Shown: in pieces, positions 7,536 to 15,915 of the stretch
How positions within the stretch are numbered: the first letter of the stretch is position 1
Layout of the letters: every line of letters begins with the position of its first letter
From: Saccharothrix australiensis
GTDB taxonomy: Bacteria; Actinomycetota; Actinomycetes; Mycobacteriales; Pseudonocardiaceae
NCBI RefSeq assembly: GCF_003634935.1
Contig: NZ_RBXO01000001.1
Coordinates: 4,799,501 to 4,863,500, forward strand
Length of the DNA: 64,000 nt
Reading direction: 5' to 3'
Made by a program: the position numbers and the translations under genes
The notes under the pieces: generated by a model
Seen by the model: the letters and a program-made list of their open reading frames with translations, nothing else
What the model was told of the DNA's origin: nothing
The model's database searches: none

Positions 7536-9128
7536 CTACGCCGCCGGCACGCCCTCGACCAGCTCCAGGCGCGTGCCCTCGAACCGGGACCGGGTGCGGC
7601 GGTCGTGGGTGACCACCACCAGCGCGCCGGGGTAGTCGACCAGCGCGTGCTCCAACTCCTCCACCAGCGCGGGCGACAGGTGGTTGGTGGGCTCGTCCAG
7701 CAGCAGCAGGTCCACCGGCTCGACCAGCAGGCGGGCCAGTTCCGCGCGCCGCCGCCGGCCGTAGGACAGCTCGCCCAGCCGCAGCCGCAGGTCGGCGGGC
7801 GCGAACAGGCCCAGCGCCAGCAGCTCGTCGGCGTGGTCCTCGGGGTGTCCGCGACCGAGGGCGAACGCCTCCAGCACGGTCAGGCCGGGCCGCCACGACA
7901 GCTCCTCCTGCCGCAGGTGGCCCACCTTCGGCGGGACCGTGACCCGACCCTCGTCCGGCTCCACCTCGCCGGCCAGCACGCGCAGCAGGGTGGTCTTGCC
8001 CGCGCCGTTCGGCCCGGTGACGAGCAGCCGCTCACCGGGCCGGATCGCCAGGTGCGGCACGCGCAGCCGGTCGCCGACCCGGACGTCCGCCAGCTCGGCC
8101 ACCCACCCCCGGTCCGCGGGCGCGGTGATCCGGGCGTCGAACCGCAGCGGTTCCGGCGGCGGCGCGACGGGGTTCGCGGTCAGGCGGGCGAGCCGCTCCT
8201 TGGCGTTGCGGACGCGGCTCATCGCGCCGTGGCCCCGGCCCCGCGCCCGGAACGGGCCCGCCGCGAACACCGCAAGCGGCAGCTTGCGGGGGATGGCGCC
8301 CAGGCGGGCCACCGCCGACTCGGCCAGCCTGCGGTGCCTGGCCAGTTCCCCCTTCCACTCCTCGTGCTCGCGCAGGCGGCGGGCGCGGTCGGCGGCCTTG
8401 GCGGCGAGGTAGCCGTCGTAGCCGTCGCCGTAGCGGGTCACGCGTCCCCCTTCGACCTCCAGGACGGTGGCGGTGATGCGCTCCAGGAACACGCGGTCGT
8501 GGGTGATCACCACGACGGTGCCGCGGTGGGCCGACAGGTGCTGTTCGAGCCACGCGACGGCCTGGTCGTCCAGGTCGTTGGTCGGCTCGTCCAGCAGCAG
8601 CAGCTCCGGCGCGGACGCCAGCGCCGCCGCCAGCGCCAGCCGGGACCGCTCGCCGCCGGACAGCGTGCCCAGCCGCCGGCCGCGGTCCAGTCCCGGCAGG
8701 CCGAGGCCGTGCAGGGCGACGTCGACCCTGGTGTCGGCCTCGTAGCCGCCCCGCGCCTCGAACCGCTCCACCAGGTCGGCGTAGTGGTCGAGGTCGGTCA
8801 GGTCGTCCTCGGCGCGCCGGATGCGCGCCTCCAGGTCGCGGAGGTCGGCCAGGGCCAGGTCGACGGCGTCCGCGACGGTCGCCTCCGGGGGCAGGTCCAG
8901 CGTCTGCGGCAGGTAGCCGACGCCGCCGGGCGCGACCACGGTCAGGTCGCCGTTGTCGGGGGTCAGCTCGCCGGCGATCAGCGCGAGCAGGGTCGACTTG
9001 CCCGAGCCGTTGTCGCCGATGACGCCGACCTTCTCGCCGGGCTTCACGGTCAGGGATACCTCGTCCAGCACGACGTGGTCGGTGTAGCGCTTGGTGACAG
9101 CGCGAAGGGTCAGTTGCGCGGTGCGCAA
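7536..9128 (-). CDS. ABC-F ATPase (ribosome-associated, possible antibiotic-resistance type)
   Basis: 530-aa soluble protein with two ABC ATPase domains and no membrane segments, as in ABC-F proteins that bind the ribosomal E site and either assist translation or protect from antibiotics. First Walker A GDNGSGKST is at about residues 38-46, with signature LSGGERSRLALA and Walker B LLLLDEPTNDLDD. A charged inter-domain linker follows. The second domain has GPNGAGKTT, a degenerate signature LSYGRRRRAELA and LLLLDEPTNHLSP. Start TTG 9128 is chosen over upstream in-frame starts because AGGAG sits 6 nt before it and the first beta strand follows directly. Whether it is a resistance determinant or a housekeeping factor cannot be decided from sequence. 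Confidence 0.9.
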   Translation of the reverse strand: MRTAQLTLRAVTKRYTDHVVLDEVSLTVKPGEKVGVIGDNGSGKSTLLALIAGELTPDNGDLTVVAPGGVGYLPQTLDLPPEATVADAVDLALADLRDLEARIRRAEDDLTDLDHYADLVERFEARGGYEADTRVDVALHGLGLPGLDRGRRLGTLSGGERSRLALAAALASAPELLLLDEPTNDLDDQAVAWLEQHLSAHRGTVVVITHDRVFLERITATVLEVEGGRVTRYGDGYDGYLAAKAADRARRLREHEEWKGELARHRRLAESAVARLGAIPRKLPLAVFAAGPFRARGRGHGAMSRVRNAKERLARLTANPVAPPPEPLRFDARITAPADRGWVAELADVRVGDRLRVPHLAIRPGERLLVTGPNGAGKTTLLRVLAGEVEPDEGRVTVPPKVGHLRQEELSWRPGLTVLEAFALGRGHPEDHADELLALGLFAPADLRLRLGELSYGRRRRAELARLLVEPVDLLLLDEPTNHLSPALVEELEHALVDYPGALVVVTHDRRTRSRFEGTRLELVEGVPAA

Positions 9129-9576
9129 GGCAGGCTCCTGTTCTCGGCCGACAGCGGACCGAGTCGATCGGGTGGAGGAGGAGGGTGCGCGCCGCGGAGC
9201 CGTGCTCCACGCGGACGCGCGTCCGATCACAGGAAGATCAAAGTGCCCATATCGCCGATCAGGTTAACCCGCGTCGGGCCGGGCGGACAAGAGATCGACT
9301 TCGTGAGCCCGCTCGCAGGCCCGCCGTTCGGCGCACGCGGCACCGCAGCATCCACTTGTTGACCGTGAGTAGCGCTGTTGTCAACAAACGTGAGGAGGGT
9401 CACCACTAAAGGGGCATTGCTTGCCACTCGAAGTCACCAACGGTTACGTTCGCCGGCGCAGATCACGGTTCGATCACTGGAAGGACACGGGCACGTCATC
9501 CCCCGGACGGGCCCGGCCTGGACTCCCCGCCAGGTCGTCGGTCGATCGGACTTCCCCGACGCAGGAGGCACCACCC
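9129..9576. other. Divergent intergenic region with long leader of the transglycosylase
   Basis: About 450 bp between the divergent ABC-F and transglycosylase genes. It contains the inverted repeat at 9356-9387, with the transglycosylase start about 190 nt further on. The long leader could hold an RNA element, but I could not match it to a known riboswitch. Confidence 0.5.
9356..9387. promoter_or_regulatory. Inverted repeat TTGTTGAC-N16-GTCAACAA, candidate operator
   Basis: Perfect 8-bp arms at 9356-9363 and 9380-9387 with a 16-bp spacer, in an AT-richer patch between divergent genes. The position suits a repressor or activator site controlling one or both genes. Confidence 0.5.
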
Positions 9577-10389
9577 TTGGCTCGCCACCGGAAACCCCGT
9601 GGCGCGCAGCCGACCGTCTTCACGGTCAGCGCGCAGACCCCGGGCCACATCGGCGCGCACCGCGCCGAACCCGACCGGACGCTGCCGAAGCGGCTCTCGG
9701 CCGTCGCCGTCGCCGTCGGCATCGTGACCGGCGCGGGCGCGGCGGCACACGCGGTGACCAGCGGCTCGTTCGACCCCGTCGCCGGCGGCGCGGACTTCGG
9801 CGGCCTGCCGGACGACCACGTCCGCACCGGCAAGGTCGACACCGTGCACGCCATCGACCTCGGCTCCGAGACGGCGCGCATCATCCGCCAGGAGCAGCTC
9901 ACCGCGCTCCAGGCGTTCAGCCAGGCCAGCGGTGTCGCGCAGGACGGCTACTCCGCGCGCCAGAAGGCCGCCGCCGAGAAGGCCGCCAAGGACGCGAAGG
10001 ACGCCGAGGAGGCGCGCAAGTCGCCCCACCAGCGCCAGGTCGAGGGCTGGGTACGGGAGGCCATCGCGATCCTCGCGGCCAACGGCACCCCGATCAACGA
10101 GGACAGCGTCGACGAGATCTACACGATCATCGAGAAGGAGTCCAACGGCAACCCGAACGCCGTGAACACCTGGGACTCCAACGCCGCGCGCGGCACGCCG
10201 TCCAAGGGCCTGATGCAGTGCATCGACCCGACGTTCCAGGCGTTCAAGCTGCCCGGCCACGACAACATCCTGAACCCGGTCGACAACATCATCGCGGGCG
10301 TCCGGTACACCTACGCCCGGTACGGCGGCTTCGACCGCCACCCCGGCCTGGTGGGCATCAACAACGGCACCGGCTACCGCGGCTACTGA
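9577..10389 (+). CDS. Secreted lytic transglycosylase (SLT-like)
   Basis: 270-aa exported protein expected to cleave peptidoglycan glycan strands. The chosen start is TTG 9577, 8 nt after AGGAGG; the frame is open further upstream but without a ribosome site. An internal hydrophobic signal segment (LSAVAVAVGIVTGAGAAAHA) begins near residue 42. A Lys/Ala-rich region (SARQKAAAEKAAKDAKDAEEA) may be a coiled coil. The SLT domain carries the catalytic Glu in YTIIEKESNGNPNAVN, then SKGLMQCIDPTFQAF and a Tyr-rich end (VRYTYARYGGFDRHPG). The domain lies at the C-terminus, as in actinomycete transglycosylases linked to growth and spore germination. Confidence 0.88.
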   Translation: MARHRKPRGAQPTVFTVSAQTPGHIGAHRAEPDRTLPKRLSAVAVAVGIVTGAGAAAHAVTSGSFDPVAGGADFGGLPDDHVRTGKVDTVHAIDLGSETARIIRQEQLTALQAFSQASGVAQDGYSARQKAAAEKAAKDAKDAEEARKSPHQRQVEGWVREAIAILAANGTPINEDSVDEIYTIIEKESNGNPNAVNTWDSNAARGTPSKGLMQCIDPTFQAFKLPGHDNILNPVDNIIAGVRYTYARYGGFDRHPGLVGINNGTGYRGY

Positions 10390-10451
10390 TCCTCCCGGAT
10401 CGCGGCGGGGCCCCTTCGTCGCCGGTACCCGGCAGCGGGCTCGTGAGGCCA

Positions 10452-10509
10452 CGGCGGGCTCGGTCAGGTCGGGGTGGGCCCATCAGGTCGCGGCGGGCTC
10501 GGTCAGGTC
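10452..10509. repeat. 19-bp direct repeat, two copies 39 bp apart
   Basis: CGGCGGGCTCGGTCAGGTC is found at 10452-10470 and 10491-10509, with a third degenerate copy after it. It lies between the convergent transglycosylase and small Cys-rich protein genes. Confidence 0.7.
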
Positions 10510-10564
10510 ACGGCGGCTCGCGGGTCGCGGTGGCTCGCCGGCCGGAGCGGGCCGCGGCGCGTCG

Positions 10565-10786
10565 TCAGGCGACGGCGGGCGTGACGGACAGGTGGCGTGC
10601 GCAGTTCGGGCAGATCGGCCAGTGCCGCCACGTGTAGCAACCCCGGTCCGGGGTCGGCAGGCACAGCGCCCGGCACACCGCGCGGTACCGGTCGCCGACG
10701 TGGGCTGAGTGGTGCGCGGGCTCGTTCGCCGGCACCAGGTGGCGCTGCTCGGCGAAGACGCCGGGCAGCAGACGACCCGTGGTCAC
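10565..10786 (-). CDS. Small Cys-rich protein with CxxC, possible zinc ribbon
   Basis: 73-aa protein starting at GTG 10786, preceded by GGGAGGA. Four cysteines lie in the second half (CRALC, GCYTW, CPNC); CRALC and CPNC flank a Trp/His-containing stretch and could bind a metal. The sequence includes GRLLPGVFAEQRHLV and HVGDRYRAVCRALCLP, which looks like a conserved small actinomycete protein rather than noise. No function is recognised. A potential G-quadruplex hairpin lies about 80 nt upstream of the start. Confidence 0.6.
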   Translation of the reverse strand: MTTGRLLPGVFAEQRHLVPANEPAHHSAHVGDRYRAVCRALCLPTPDRGCYTWRHWPICPNCARHLSVTPAVA

Positions 10787-11384
10787 GAGTCCTCCCGGTT
10801 GGTTGGCGGGAGACCGGTGGGGCGCCCGGAACGCGCACGCCCCGGGCGGACACCAAGTTTTAAGCGAGGCGGCCCTCCCCCCTGGCCCCCCTGGCCCCCT
10901 GGCTGCAAGGCCGCCTCGGGTACGAGTCTGGACGGCCGACCGTGTGAATAGCTTGCACGATCCTGTAATCCGCAGCTCAGAGCCTGTTTTCAGGGGGTGG
11001 CGCGTGCGCGGTGCGCCCCGGTGCCGCGCGGTCGCGGGCCCCGCCGGTCGGCGATGCCCGGTCCAACTCGACATTGTGCCTCGTCCAGGCGACATTCTCC
11101 GGGTCGCCGAGCAATCCGCAGGAAATTCGCATTCGCCCGGACGTTCGCGGGCCACCGACACCCGCCTGCCGGACATCCACCTGCCGGAGCCGCCAGGTCA
11201 CCGGCCGGGCGCGCCACCCGGCGGCCCCGGCAACGGTGGCCGGGGCGGTGATCCGGCCCTCGCGGACCGCCCCGGTGACCGCCCCCGCGGACCTCACCGG
11301 CGGCCGGCCCCGCCGCGATGATCCGAGCGGGTCGGGTGTGCCGCCCGGCCCTCCGGGCACGCGTCGGGACGAGGGAGTTCGCGC
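10787..11384. other. Divergent intergenic region containing a C-run hairpin
   Basis: About 600 bp between the small Cys-rich gene and the rightward 95-aa gene. The notable element is the hairpin at 10865-10918. The rest (10920-11384) includes an AT-richer patch near 10945-10990 that may hold a promoter. Reading frames here lack convincing protein character. Confidence 0.5.
10865..10918 (-). promoter_or_regulatory. 10-bp stem enclosing CCCCCCTGG repeats; minus strand is a G-quadruplex motif
   Basis: CGAGGCGGCC (10865-10874) pairs perfectly with GGCCGCCTCG (10909-10918). The loop holds a 9-bp tandem repeat (CCCCCCTGG-like, three copies). On the minus strand, the sense strand for the Cys-rich gene, the loop reads as four G-runs of 5, 6, 6 and 3 separated by CCA, CCA and A. 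This is a canonical quadruplex pattern upstream of the GTG at 10786. Confidence 0.5.
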
Positions 11385-11672
11385 ATGGCGACGGTGAAGT
11401 ACTACGAGATGCAGGGCTGGGGCGGGACGATCCAGCCCGGTCAGACGGCGACGTGGGGCACGGGCGTGGTGCCGGGCAACCGCACCATCTTCTTCTCGCC
11501 CATCCCCGTGCCGCTCAAGGCGGGCGAGCTCCTGCCCGGCACGTTCCAGGTCGAGACCACCCGCGTGTGGACGGCGCTGCAACCGGACGGGGTCCACTTC
11601 CACGTCGAGTTCAAGAACGTGGGCAACGCGGCCTGGAACTACCGGGTGTTCGCCACCGACATCGCGCCCTGA
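11385..11672 (+). CDS. Hypothetical 95-aa beta-rich protein
   Basis: 95-aa protein with a clear ATG at 11385 after GAGGGAG. It has no signal peptide or membrane segment. Alternating hydrophobic pattern and many Gly/Pro/Thr residues (QGWGGTIQPGQTATWGTG, TFQVETTRVWTAL, VHFHVEFKNVGNAAWNYRVF) suggest a small beta-sandwich. No catalytic motif is seen. It is followed by a strong hairpin at 11780. Function unknown. Confidence 0.65.
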   Translation: MATVKYYEMQGWGGTIQPGQTATWGTGVVPGNRTIFFSPIPVPLKAGELLPGTFQVETTRVWTALQPDGVHFHVEFKNVGNAAWNYRVFATDIAP

Positions 11673-11779
11673 CGCGCGCGGTCCCGCCGCCCTCGCGGGA
11701 ACCGCGACGGCGTCCTGGCCGGTGGCGGCGCGCGGCCCGAACGCGGCACAGGTCGCCGGGTCGCGCGCCGCCGCCCGCC

Positions 11780-11819
11780 GCCTCGACGTCATCACGAAGA
11801 CCCGCGATGACGTCGAGGC
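11780..11819. terminator. Bidirectional hairpin, 14-bp perfect stem
   Basis: GCCTCGACGTCATC (11780-11793) pairs perfectly with GATGACGTCGAGGC (11806-11819) around a 12-nt loop. It lies between convergent genes and so can terminate both. No U-tract, as is usual in actinomycetes. Confidence 0.75.
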
Positions 11820-11852
11820 CGGGCCGCCAGGGCTTGCGCCATCACGGCTGGC

Positions 11853-11905
11853 GACGTCAGGGCTTGCGACGTCAGGGCAGGGACGTCAGGGCAGGGACGT
11901 CAAGG
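11853..11905. repeat. 14-15 bp tandem repeat (GACGTCAGGGCAGG)
   Basis: Four consecutive units, the last truncated, end just before the DJ-1 family stop codon. Each unit carries the palindrome GACGTC, which also occurs in the neighbouring terminator stem. Confidence 0.7.
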
Positions 11906-11921
11906 CGGCGGGCGCCGGTGC

Positions 11922-12608
11922 TCAGGCGCGCCAGACGGTCCCGCGCCGCTCGTACTCCAGCACGGTCTCCACCCGCTGGGCCGACTTCGCGCCGAGGAAC
12001 CGCTCCACCAGCCACAGCGACACGTCGAGCCCGGACGTGATGCCGCCACCGGTGACGAGCGTGCCGTCGTCCACGACCCGCGCGTCCACGACGGTCGCGC
12101 CCTGCGCCGCGAGGTCCGCCTTGGCCCCGCTGTGCGTGGTCGCCGGACGCCCTCGGGTCAGGCCCGCCGCCGACAGCACCATGACGCCCGTGCAGATGCC
12201 GACCGGCAGCGCCGCGACGCCCGCCAGCCGCCGCAGGAAACCCCGGTCGGCGATCAGCCGGTGCACGCCCGGCCCGGTCCGGTCGGTGTAGCCGCCGCCG
12301 GGCACGACCAGCACGTCCGCCTCGTGCGGCGACCAGCTCGCGGTCACGTCGACCCGCGTGCCGTAGGTGCAGGTGACGGTGCCGGGGCGGCCGACCGCGA
12401 CGAGCGTGGTGCGCAGCGCGCCGCCGCTCAGCTTCCCGGCGAGCCCGAACACCTCCACGGCCGCGACGAAGTCCTGCTCCTCCACCCCGTCGTACACCAG
12501 GACCTGCACGCGCAACGGGCTCGCCGCCGACGCGGCCGGCGCGGCCGGCGCGGCCGCCAGGCCGCCCACGGACAACGCGGATGCGCGGATGAACGTTCGG
12601 CGTTCCAT
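11922..12608 (-). CDS. DJ-1/PfpI family protein with Tat signal peptide
   Basis: 228-aa protein of the DJ-1/PfpI superfamily. The N-terminus MERRTFIRASALSVGGLAAA carries a twin-arginine pattern and an Ala-rich h-region, so it should be exported folded. The fold follows: VQVLVYDGVEEQDFVAAVEVF, then VLVVPGGGY, then the nucleophile elbow GICTGVMVLSAAGL with its Cys, then ATTHSGAKADL and GGGITSGLDVSLWLVE. The pattern resembles isonitrile hydratase/AraC-regulator-type DJ-1 domains, so a small-molecule hydratase or stress protein is possible. ATG 12608 has GGGAGGACTCCT upstream. Confidence 0.85.
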   Translation of the reverse strand: MERRTFIRASALSVGGLAAAPAAPAASAASPLRVQVLVYDGVEEQDFVAAVEVFGLAGKLSGGALRTTLVAVGRPGTVTCTYGTRVDVTASWSPHEADVLVVPGGGYTDRTGPGVHRLIADRGFLRRLAGVAALPVGICTGVMVLSAAGLTRGRPATTHSGAKADLAAQGATVVDARVVDDGTLVTGGGITSGLDVSLWLVERFLGAKSAQRVETVLEYERRGTVWRA

Positions 12609-12676
12609 AGGAGTCCTCCCGGTCGGGTGTCCAACCAGTCGGACCGCCGCGGGCGGAAGTTCCCGGCTCGCGCACG

Positions 12677-13357
12677 TCACGGCTGGAAGCGGTAGCCCCG
12701 GCCCGGCTCGGTGAGCAGGTGGCGGGGCCGGGAGGGCACGGGTTCGAGCTTGCGGCGCAGGTGCGCCAGGTAGACGCGCACGTAGTGGGTCGCCGTCTCG
12801 TGGCCCGCGCCCCACACCCGGTCCAGCAGCTCGCGCCGGCCGACCGGCTGCCCGCCGGCCGCGATCAGCACCTCCAGCAGCCCCCACTCGGTGCGGGTCA
12901 GGCGCACCTCCGCGCCGTCGCGGTGGACCTTCTTCGCGGCCAGGTCGACGGTGAACGAGGCGGTGCGCACCACCGGCGGCTCGCCGGCCCGCCGGTGACC
13001 GGCGCGCCGCACCGCCGCCCGCAGCCGCGCCAGGAACTCGTCCGTCCCGAACGGCTTGACCACGTAGTCGTCCGCGCCCGCGTCCAGCGCCGCCACCTTC
13101 TCCGCCGAGCCTGCCCGCGCGGACACCACCACGATCGGCGTGGTGCACCACGCGCGCAGCGCGATGATCACCGCCATCCCGGCCACGTCCGGCAGGCCGG
13201 GGTCCAGCACCACGACGTCCGGCCGGCCCGCCTCCGCCTCGCGCAGGGCGGACGCGCCGTCGTGCGCGGTGAGCACCCGGTAGCCGTTGGCGGCCAGCGT
13301 GGCGCGCAGGTCGCGCACGAGCCGGGGGTCGCCGTCGACGACCAGCACGGTGGTCAC
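12677..13357 (-). CDS. kdpE: KdpE-type response regulator with an altered acidic pocket
   Basis: 226-aa OmpR/PhoB-type response regulator. The receiver domain has phospho-acceptor Asp in VVVLDPGLPD, VVVSARAGSAEKVAALDAGADDYVVKPFG with switch Ser and Lys, and a C-terminal winged helix (EVRLTRTEWGLLEVLIAAGG, VWGAGHETATHYVRVYLAHLRRKLE, GRGYRFQP). The acidic pair near the N-terminus reads VVDGDP instead of VVDDDP, so the residue that normally binds Mg2+ is Gly; I checked the codons. Start GTG 13357 overlaps the kdpD stop (GTGA). It should act with KdpD, normally on K+ uptake genes, but no kdpFABC lies in this window. Confidence 0.92.
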   Translation of the reverse strand: MTTVLVVDGDPRLVRDLRATLAANGYRVLTAHDGASALREAEAGRPDVVVLDPGLPDVAGMAVIIALRAWCTTPIVVVSARAGSAEKVAALDAGADDYVVKPFGTDEFLARLRAAVRRAGHRRAGEPPVVRTASFTVDLAAKKVHRDGAEVRLTRTEWGLLEVLIAAGGQPVGRRELLDRVWGAGHETATHYVRVYLAHLRRKLEPVPSRPRHLLTEPGRGYRFQP

Positions 13358-15915
13358 GCCACCGCCACCTCCGCGACCGGCAGCGAGACGACGATCGTCA
13401 ACCCGCCGCCCGGTGTGTCCTCGGCGGCGATCGAGCCGCCCATCGCGTCCACGAAACCCTTGGCGACGCTCAACCCCAGGCCGACGCCGGGTGTGGCGTC
13501 GCGGTCGCCGAGCCGCTGGAAAGGCGCGAACACGGCGTCCGCCGCGTTCTTCGGCAGACCCCGGCCGTGGTCGACCACGCGCAGCTCCACCCGGTCGCCG
13601 TAGGCGCTGGCGCGCACCGCGATCTCGGGCTCGTCGACGGCGATCGTGCCGTCGCCGTCCACGTCCACCAGCCGGCGCGGGCTCAGCCTGCCGTGCCGCA
13701 GCGCGTTGTCGATCACGTTGGCCACCACCCGCTCCAGCAGTCCCGCGTCCGCCAGCACGGCGGGCAACTGCTCGCCGACGTCCACCGACACCAGCCGCCG
13801 CTCGTCGATGCCCGCCAGCGCCCGCGCCACCACCTCGTCGAACGTCACGGCCCGCAGCAGCGGTCGCACCGCGCCGGTCGCCAGGCGGGACGAGTCGAGC
13901 AGGTTGTCCACCAGGCCGGCCAGCCGGTCGGCCGACACCTCCACCGCCTCCAGCAACTCGCCGGTGTCCTCGGCCGACAGGCGGAGTTCGGGGTCCCGGA
14001 GGCTGCCGACCGCGGCCTTGATCGACGTGAGCGGCGTGCGCAGGTCGTGGCCGACGGCGGAGAGCAGGGCGGTCCGCAGCTCGGTGGCCTCGGCGCGGCG
14101 CTGCGCCTCGGCGGTCTCGGCCACCATCCGCTGCTGCCGCAGCGCCAGCAGCGCCTGCCCGGCCGCCGCCTCCAGGGCGCGCTGGTCGCTCGCGGGCAGC
14201 GCCCGGCCGCGCAGCGCCAAGTGCACGTCGGCCGTCACCGGCACGTCCACGTCCGCGTCGTCCGGCCCGTCGCACGGCCGCGCGCCGGCGCACTCGACCC
14301 GCTCCCACTCGCCGCCCCGGCGCTCCAGCAGCGCCACCGACTCCAGCCCGAAGTTCTCCCGCACCTTCTCCAGCAGCCGCGCCAGCGGGTGCGGGCTGGT
14401 CAGCACCGTCCGCGCGTAGGAGGCGAGCAGCGCGGCCTCGGTGCGGGCCCGCGCGCCCTGCTGGGACAGCCGGGCCGCCCGGTCCACCACCAGCGCCACC
14501 AGCACCGCCACGGTGAGCATCACGACCAGCGTGACGAGGTTCTCCGGCGTCGCCACGGCCAGGCTGTAGTACGGCGGGGTGAAGAAGAAGTTCAGCATCC
14601 CCGCGCCCGCGAACGCCGCGCCCACCGCCGGTCCGAGGCCGCCCACCAGCGCCACGACCACCGTCGCCAGGAAGAACCCGATCAGCTCGGTGGAGAAGGT
14701 CAGCTCGGCGCGGAACAGCGCGCCCACCGCGGTCACGGCGCACGGCAGCAGGGCCGCCAGCGCCCAGCCCAGCAGCACCCGGCCGCGGGTCAGCGGGCTG
14801 CGGCCCTCGCGCCGGCGCGGTCCGCGCCGCGCCTCGTCGTGGGTGACCATGTGGACGTCGATCGGGCCCGACGCCTGGATGACCGCCGCGCCGATGCCCT
14901 CGTCGAACACCCGCGCCAGCCGCGAGCGCCGGGACGTGCCCAGCACGAGCTGGGTCGCGTTGACGCCGCGCGCGAACTCCAGCAGCGCGGTCGGCACGTC
15001 GTCGCCCACCACCGTGTGGAACGTCGCGCCCACGTCCTCGGTGACCCGGCGGAACCGCGCCAGCAGGTGCGGCGCGGCACCGGTCAACCCGTCGCCGCGC
15101 ATGACGTGCACGACCACCAGGTCCGCGCCGGCGCGGACGGCGATCCGCCGCGCGCGCCGGATCAGCGTCTCGCTCTCCTCGCCGCCGGTGATCGCGGCCA
15201 CGACCCGTTCGCGGGTCTCCCAGGTGTCGGTGATGCACTGCTCGCTGCGGTACCGCTGGAGCGCCACGTCGACCTGGTCGGCCACCCACAGCAGGGCCAG
15301 CTCGCGCAGCGCGGTCAGGTTGCCCAGCCGGAAGTAGTTGCCCAGCGCGGCGTCGATCCGGTGCGCGGCGTAGACGTTGCCGTGCGCCAGCCGCCTGCGC
15401 AGCGCCTCGGGCGTGATGTCGACCAGCTCGACCTGCTCGGCGCGGCGCACCACCTCGTCCGGCACCGTCTCGCGCTGCCGGACGCCGGTGATGCGCTCGA
15501 CCACGTCGTTGAGCGATTCGAGGTGCTGCACGTTGACCGTGGACAGCACGTCGACGCCCGCCTCCAGCAGCTCCTCGACGTCCTGCCAGCGCTTGGCGTT
15601 GCGCGAGCCGGGCGCGTTGGTGTGGGCCAGCTCGTCCACGACGGCGACCTCGGGCGCGCGGGCGAGCAGGGCGTCGACGTCCAGCTCGGCGAACTCCGCG
15701 CCGCGGTGGCGGACCCTCCGGCGCGGCAACCGCTCCAGCCCTTCCAGCAGCCGCGAGGTCTTCTCCCGGCCGTGCGTCTCGACCAGTCCTACGACGACGT
15801 CGGTGCCCCGTTCCCGGCGGCGGTGCGCCTCGCCCAGCATGGCGAACGTCTTGCCCACACCCGGCGCCGCGCCCAGGTAGATCCGCAGCTCCCCGCGTTT
15901 GCGTGTGCTCTCCAC
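13354..15915 (-). CDS. kdpD: KdpD-type sensor histidine kinase
   Basis: 853-aa sensor kinase of full KdpD length. The N-terminal KdpD domain has Walker A YLGAAPGVGKTF (about residues 13-24) and VDELAHTNAPGSRN. A universal-stress-protein domain (ADLVVVHVMRGDG, QLVLGTSRRSRLARV) follows. A cluster of membrane helices then starts near LLGWALAALLPCAVTAVGAL. A GAF-like region leads to the kinase core with phospho-His in SAVGHDLRTPLTSIKAAVG, N-box NVIDNALRHG, and DHGRGLPKNAADAVF and GVGLGLSVAKGF for ATP binding. GTG 15915 is chosen because GAGGAG precedes it and the Walker domain follows; the longer upstream frame lacks coding character. It is transcribed together with kdpE. Confidence 0.94.
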   Translation of the reverse strand: MESTRKRGELRIYLGAAPGVGKTFAMLGEAHRRRERGTDVVVGLVETHGREKTSRLLEGLERLPRRRVRHRGAEFAELDVDALLARAPEVAVVDELAHTNAPGSRNAKRWQDVEELLEAGVDVLSTVNVQHLESLNDVVERITGVRQRETVPDEVVRRAEQVELVDITPEALRRRLAHGNVYAAHRIDAALGNYFRLGNLTALRELALLWVADQVDVALQRYRSEQCITDTWETRERVVAAITGGEESETLIRRARRIAVRAGADLVVVHVMRGDGLTGAAPHLLARFRRVTEDVGATFHTVVGDDVPTALLEFARGVNATQLVLGTSRRSRLARVFDEGIGAAVIQASGPIDVHMVTHDEARRGPRRREGRSPLTRGRVLLGWALAALLPCAVTAVGALFRAELTFSTELIGFFLATVVVALVGGLGPAVGAAFAGAGMLNFFFTPPYYSLAVATPENLVTLVVMLTVAVLVALVVDRAARLSQQGARARTEAALLASYARTVLTSPHPLARLLEKVRENFGLESVALLERRGGEWERVECAGARPCDGPDDADVDVPVTADVHLALRGRALPASDQRALEAAAGQALLALRQQRMVAETAEAQRRAEATELRTALLSAVGHDLRTPLTSIKAAVGSLRDPELRLSAEDTGELLEAVEVSADRLAGLVDNLLDSSRLATGAVRPLLRAVTFDEVVARALAGIDERRLVSVDVGEQLPAVLADAGLLERVVANVIDNALRHGRLSPRRLVDVDGDGTIAVDEPEIAVRASAYGDRVELRVVDHGRGLPKNAADAVFAPFQRLGDRDATPGVGLGLSVAKGFVDAMGGSIAAEDTPGGGLTIVVSLPVAEVAVA

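Noticed and set aside
9455..9485. TTCGATC resembling a tRNA T-loop
   Set aside because: No flanking T-stem, anticodon arm or acceptor stem could be built around it.
9388..9576. Possible c-di-AMP (ydaO) riboswitch ahead of the transglycosylase
   Set aside because: The leader is long and the gene type fits, but I could not find the conserved core sequence, so I only noted the leader.
10865..10918. 6C RNA motif
   Set aside because: C-runs are present, but only one stem is found; the 6C motif needs two C-loop hairpins.
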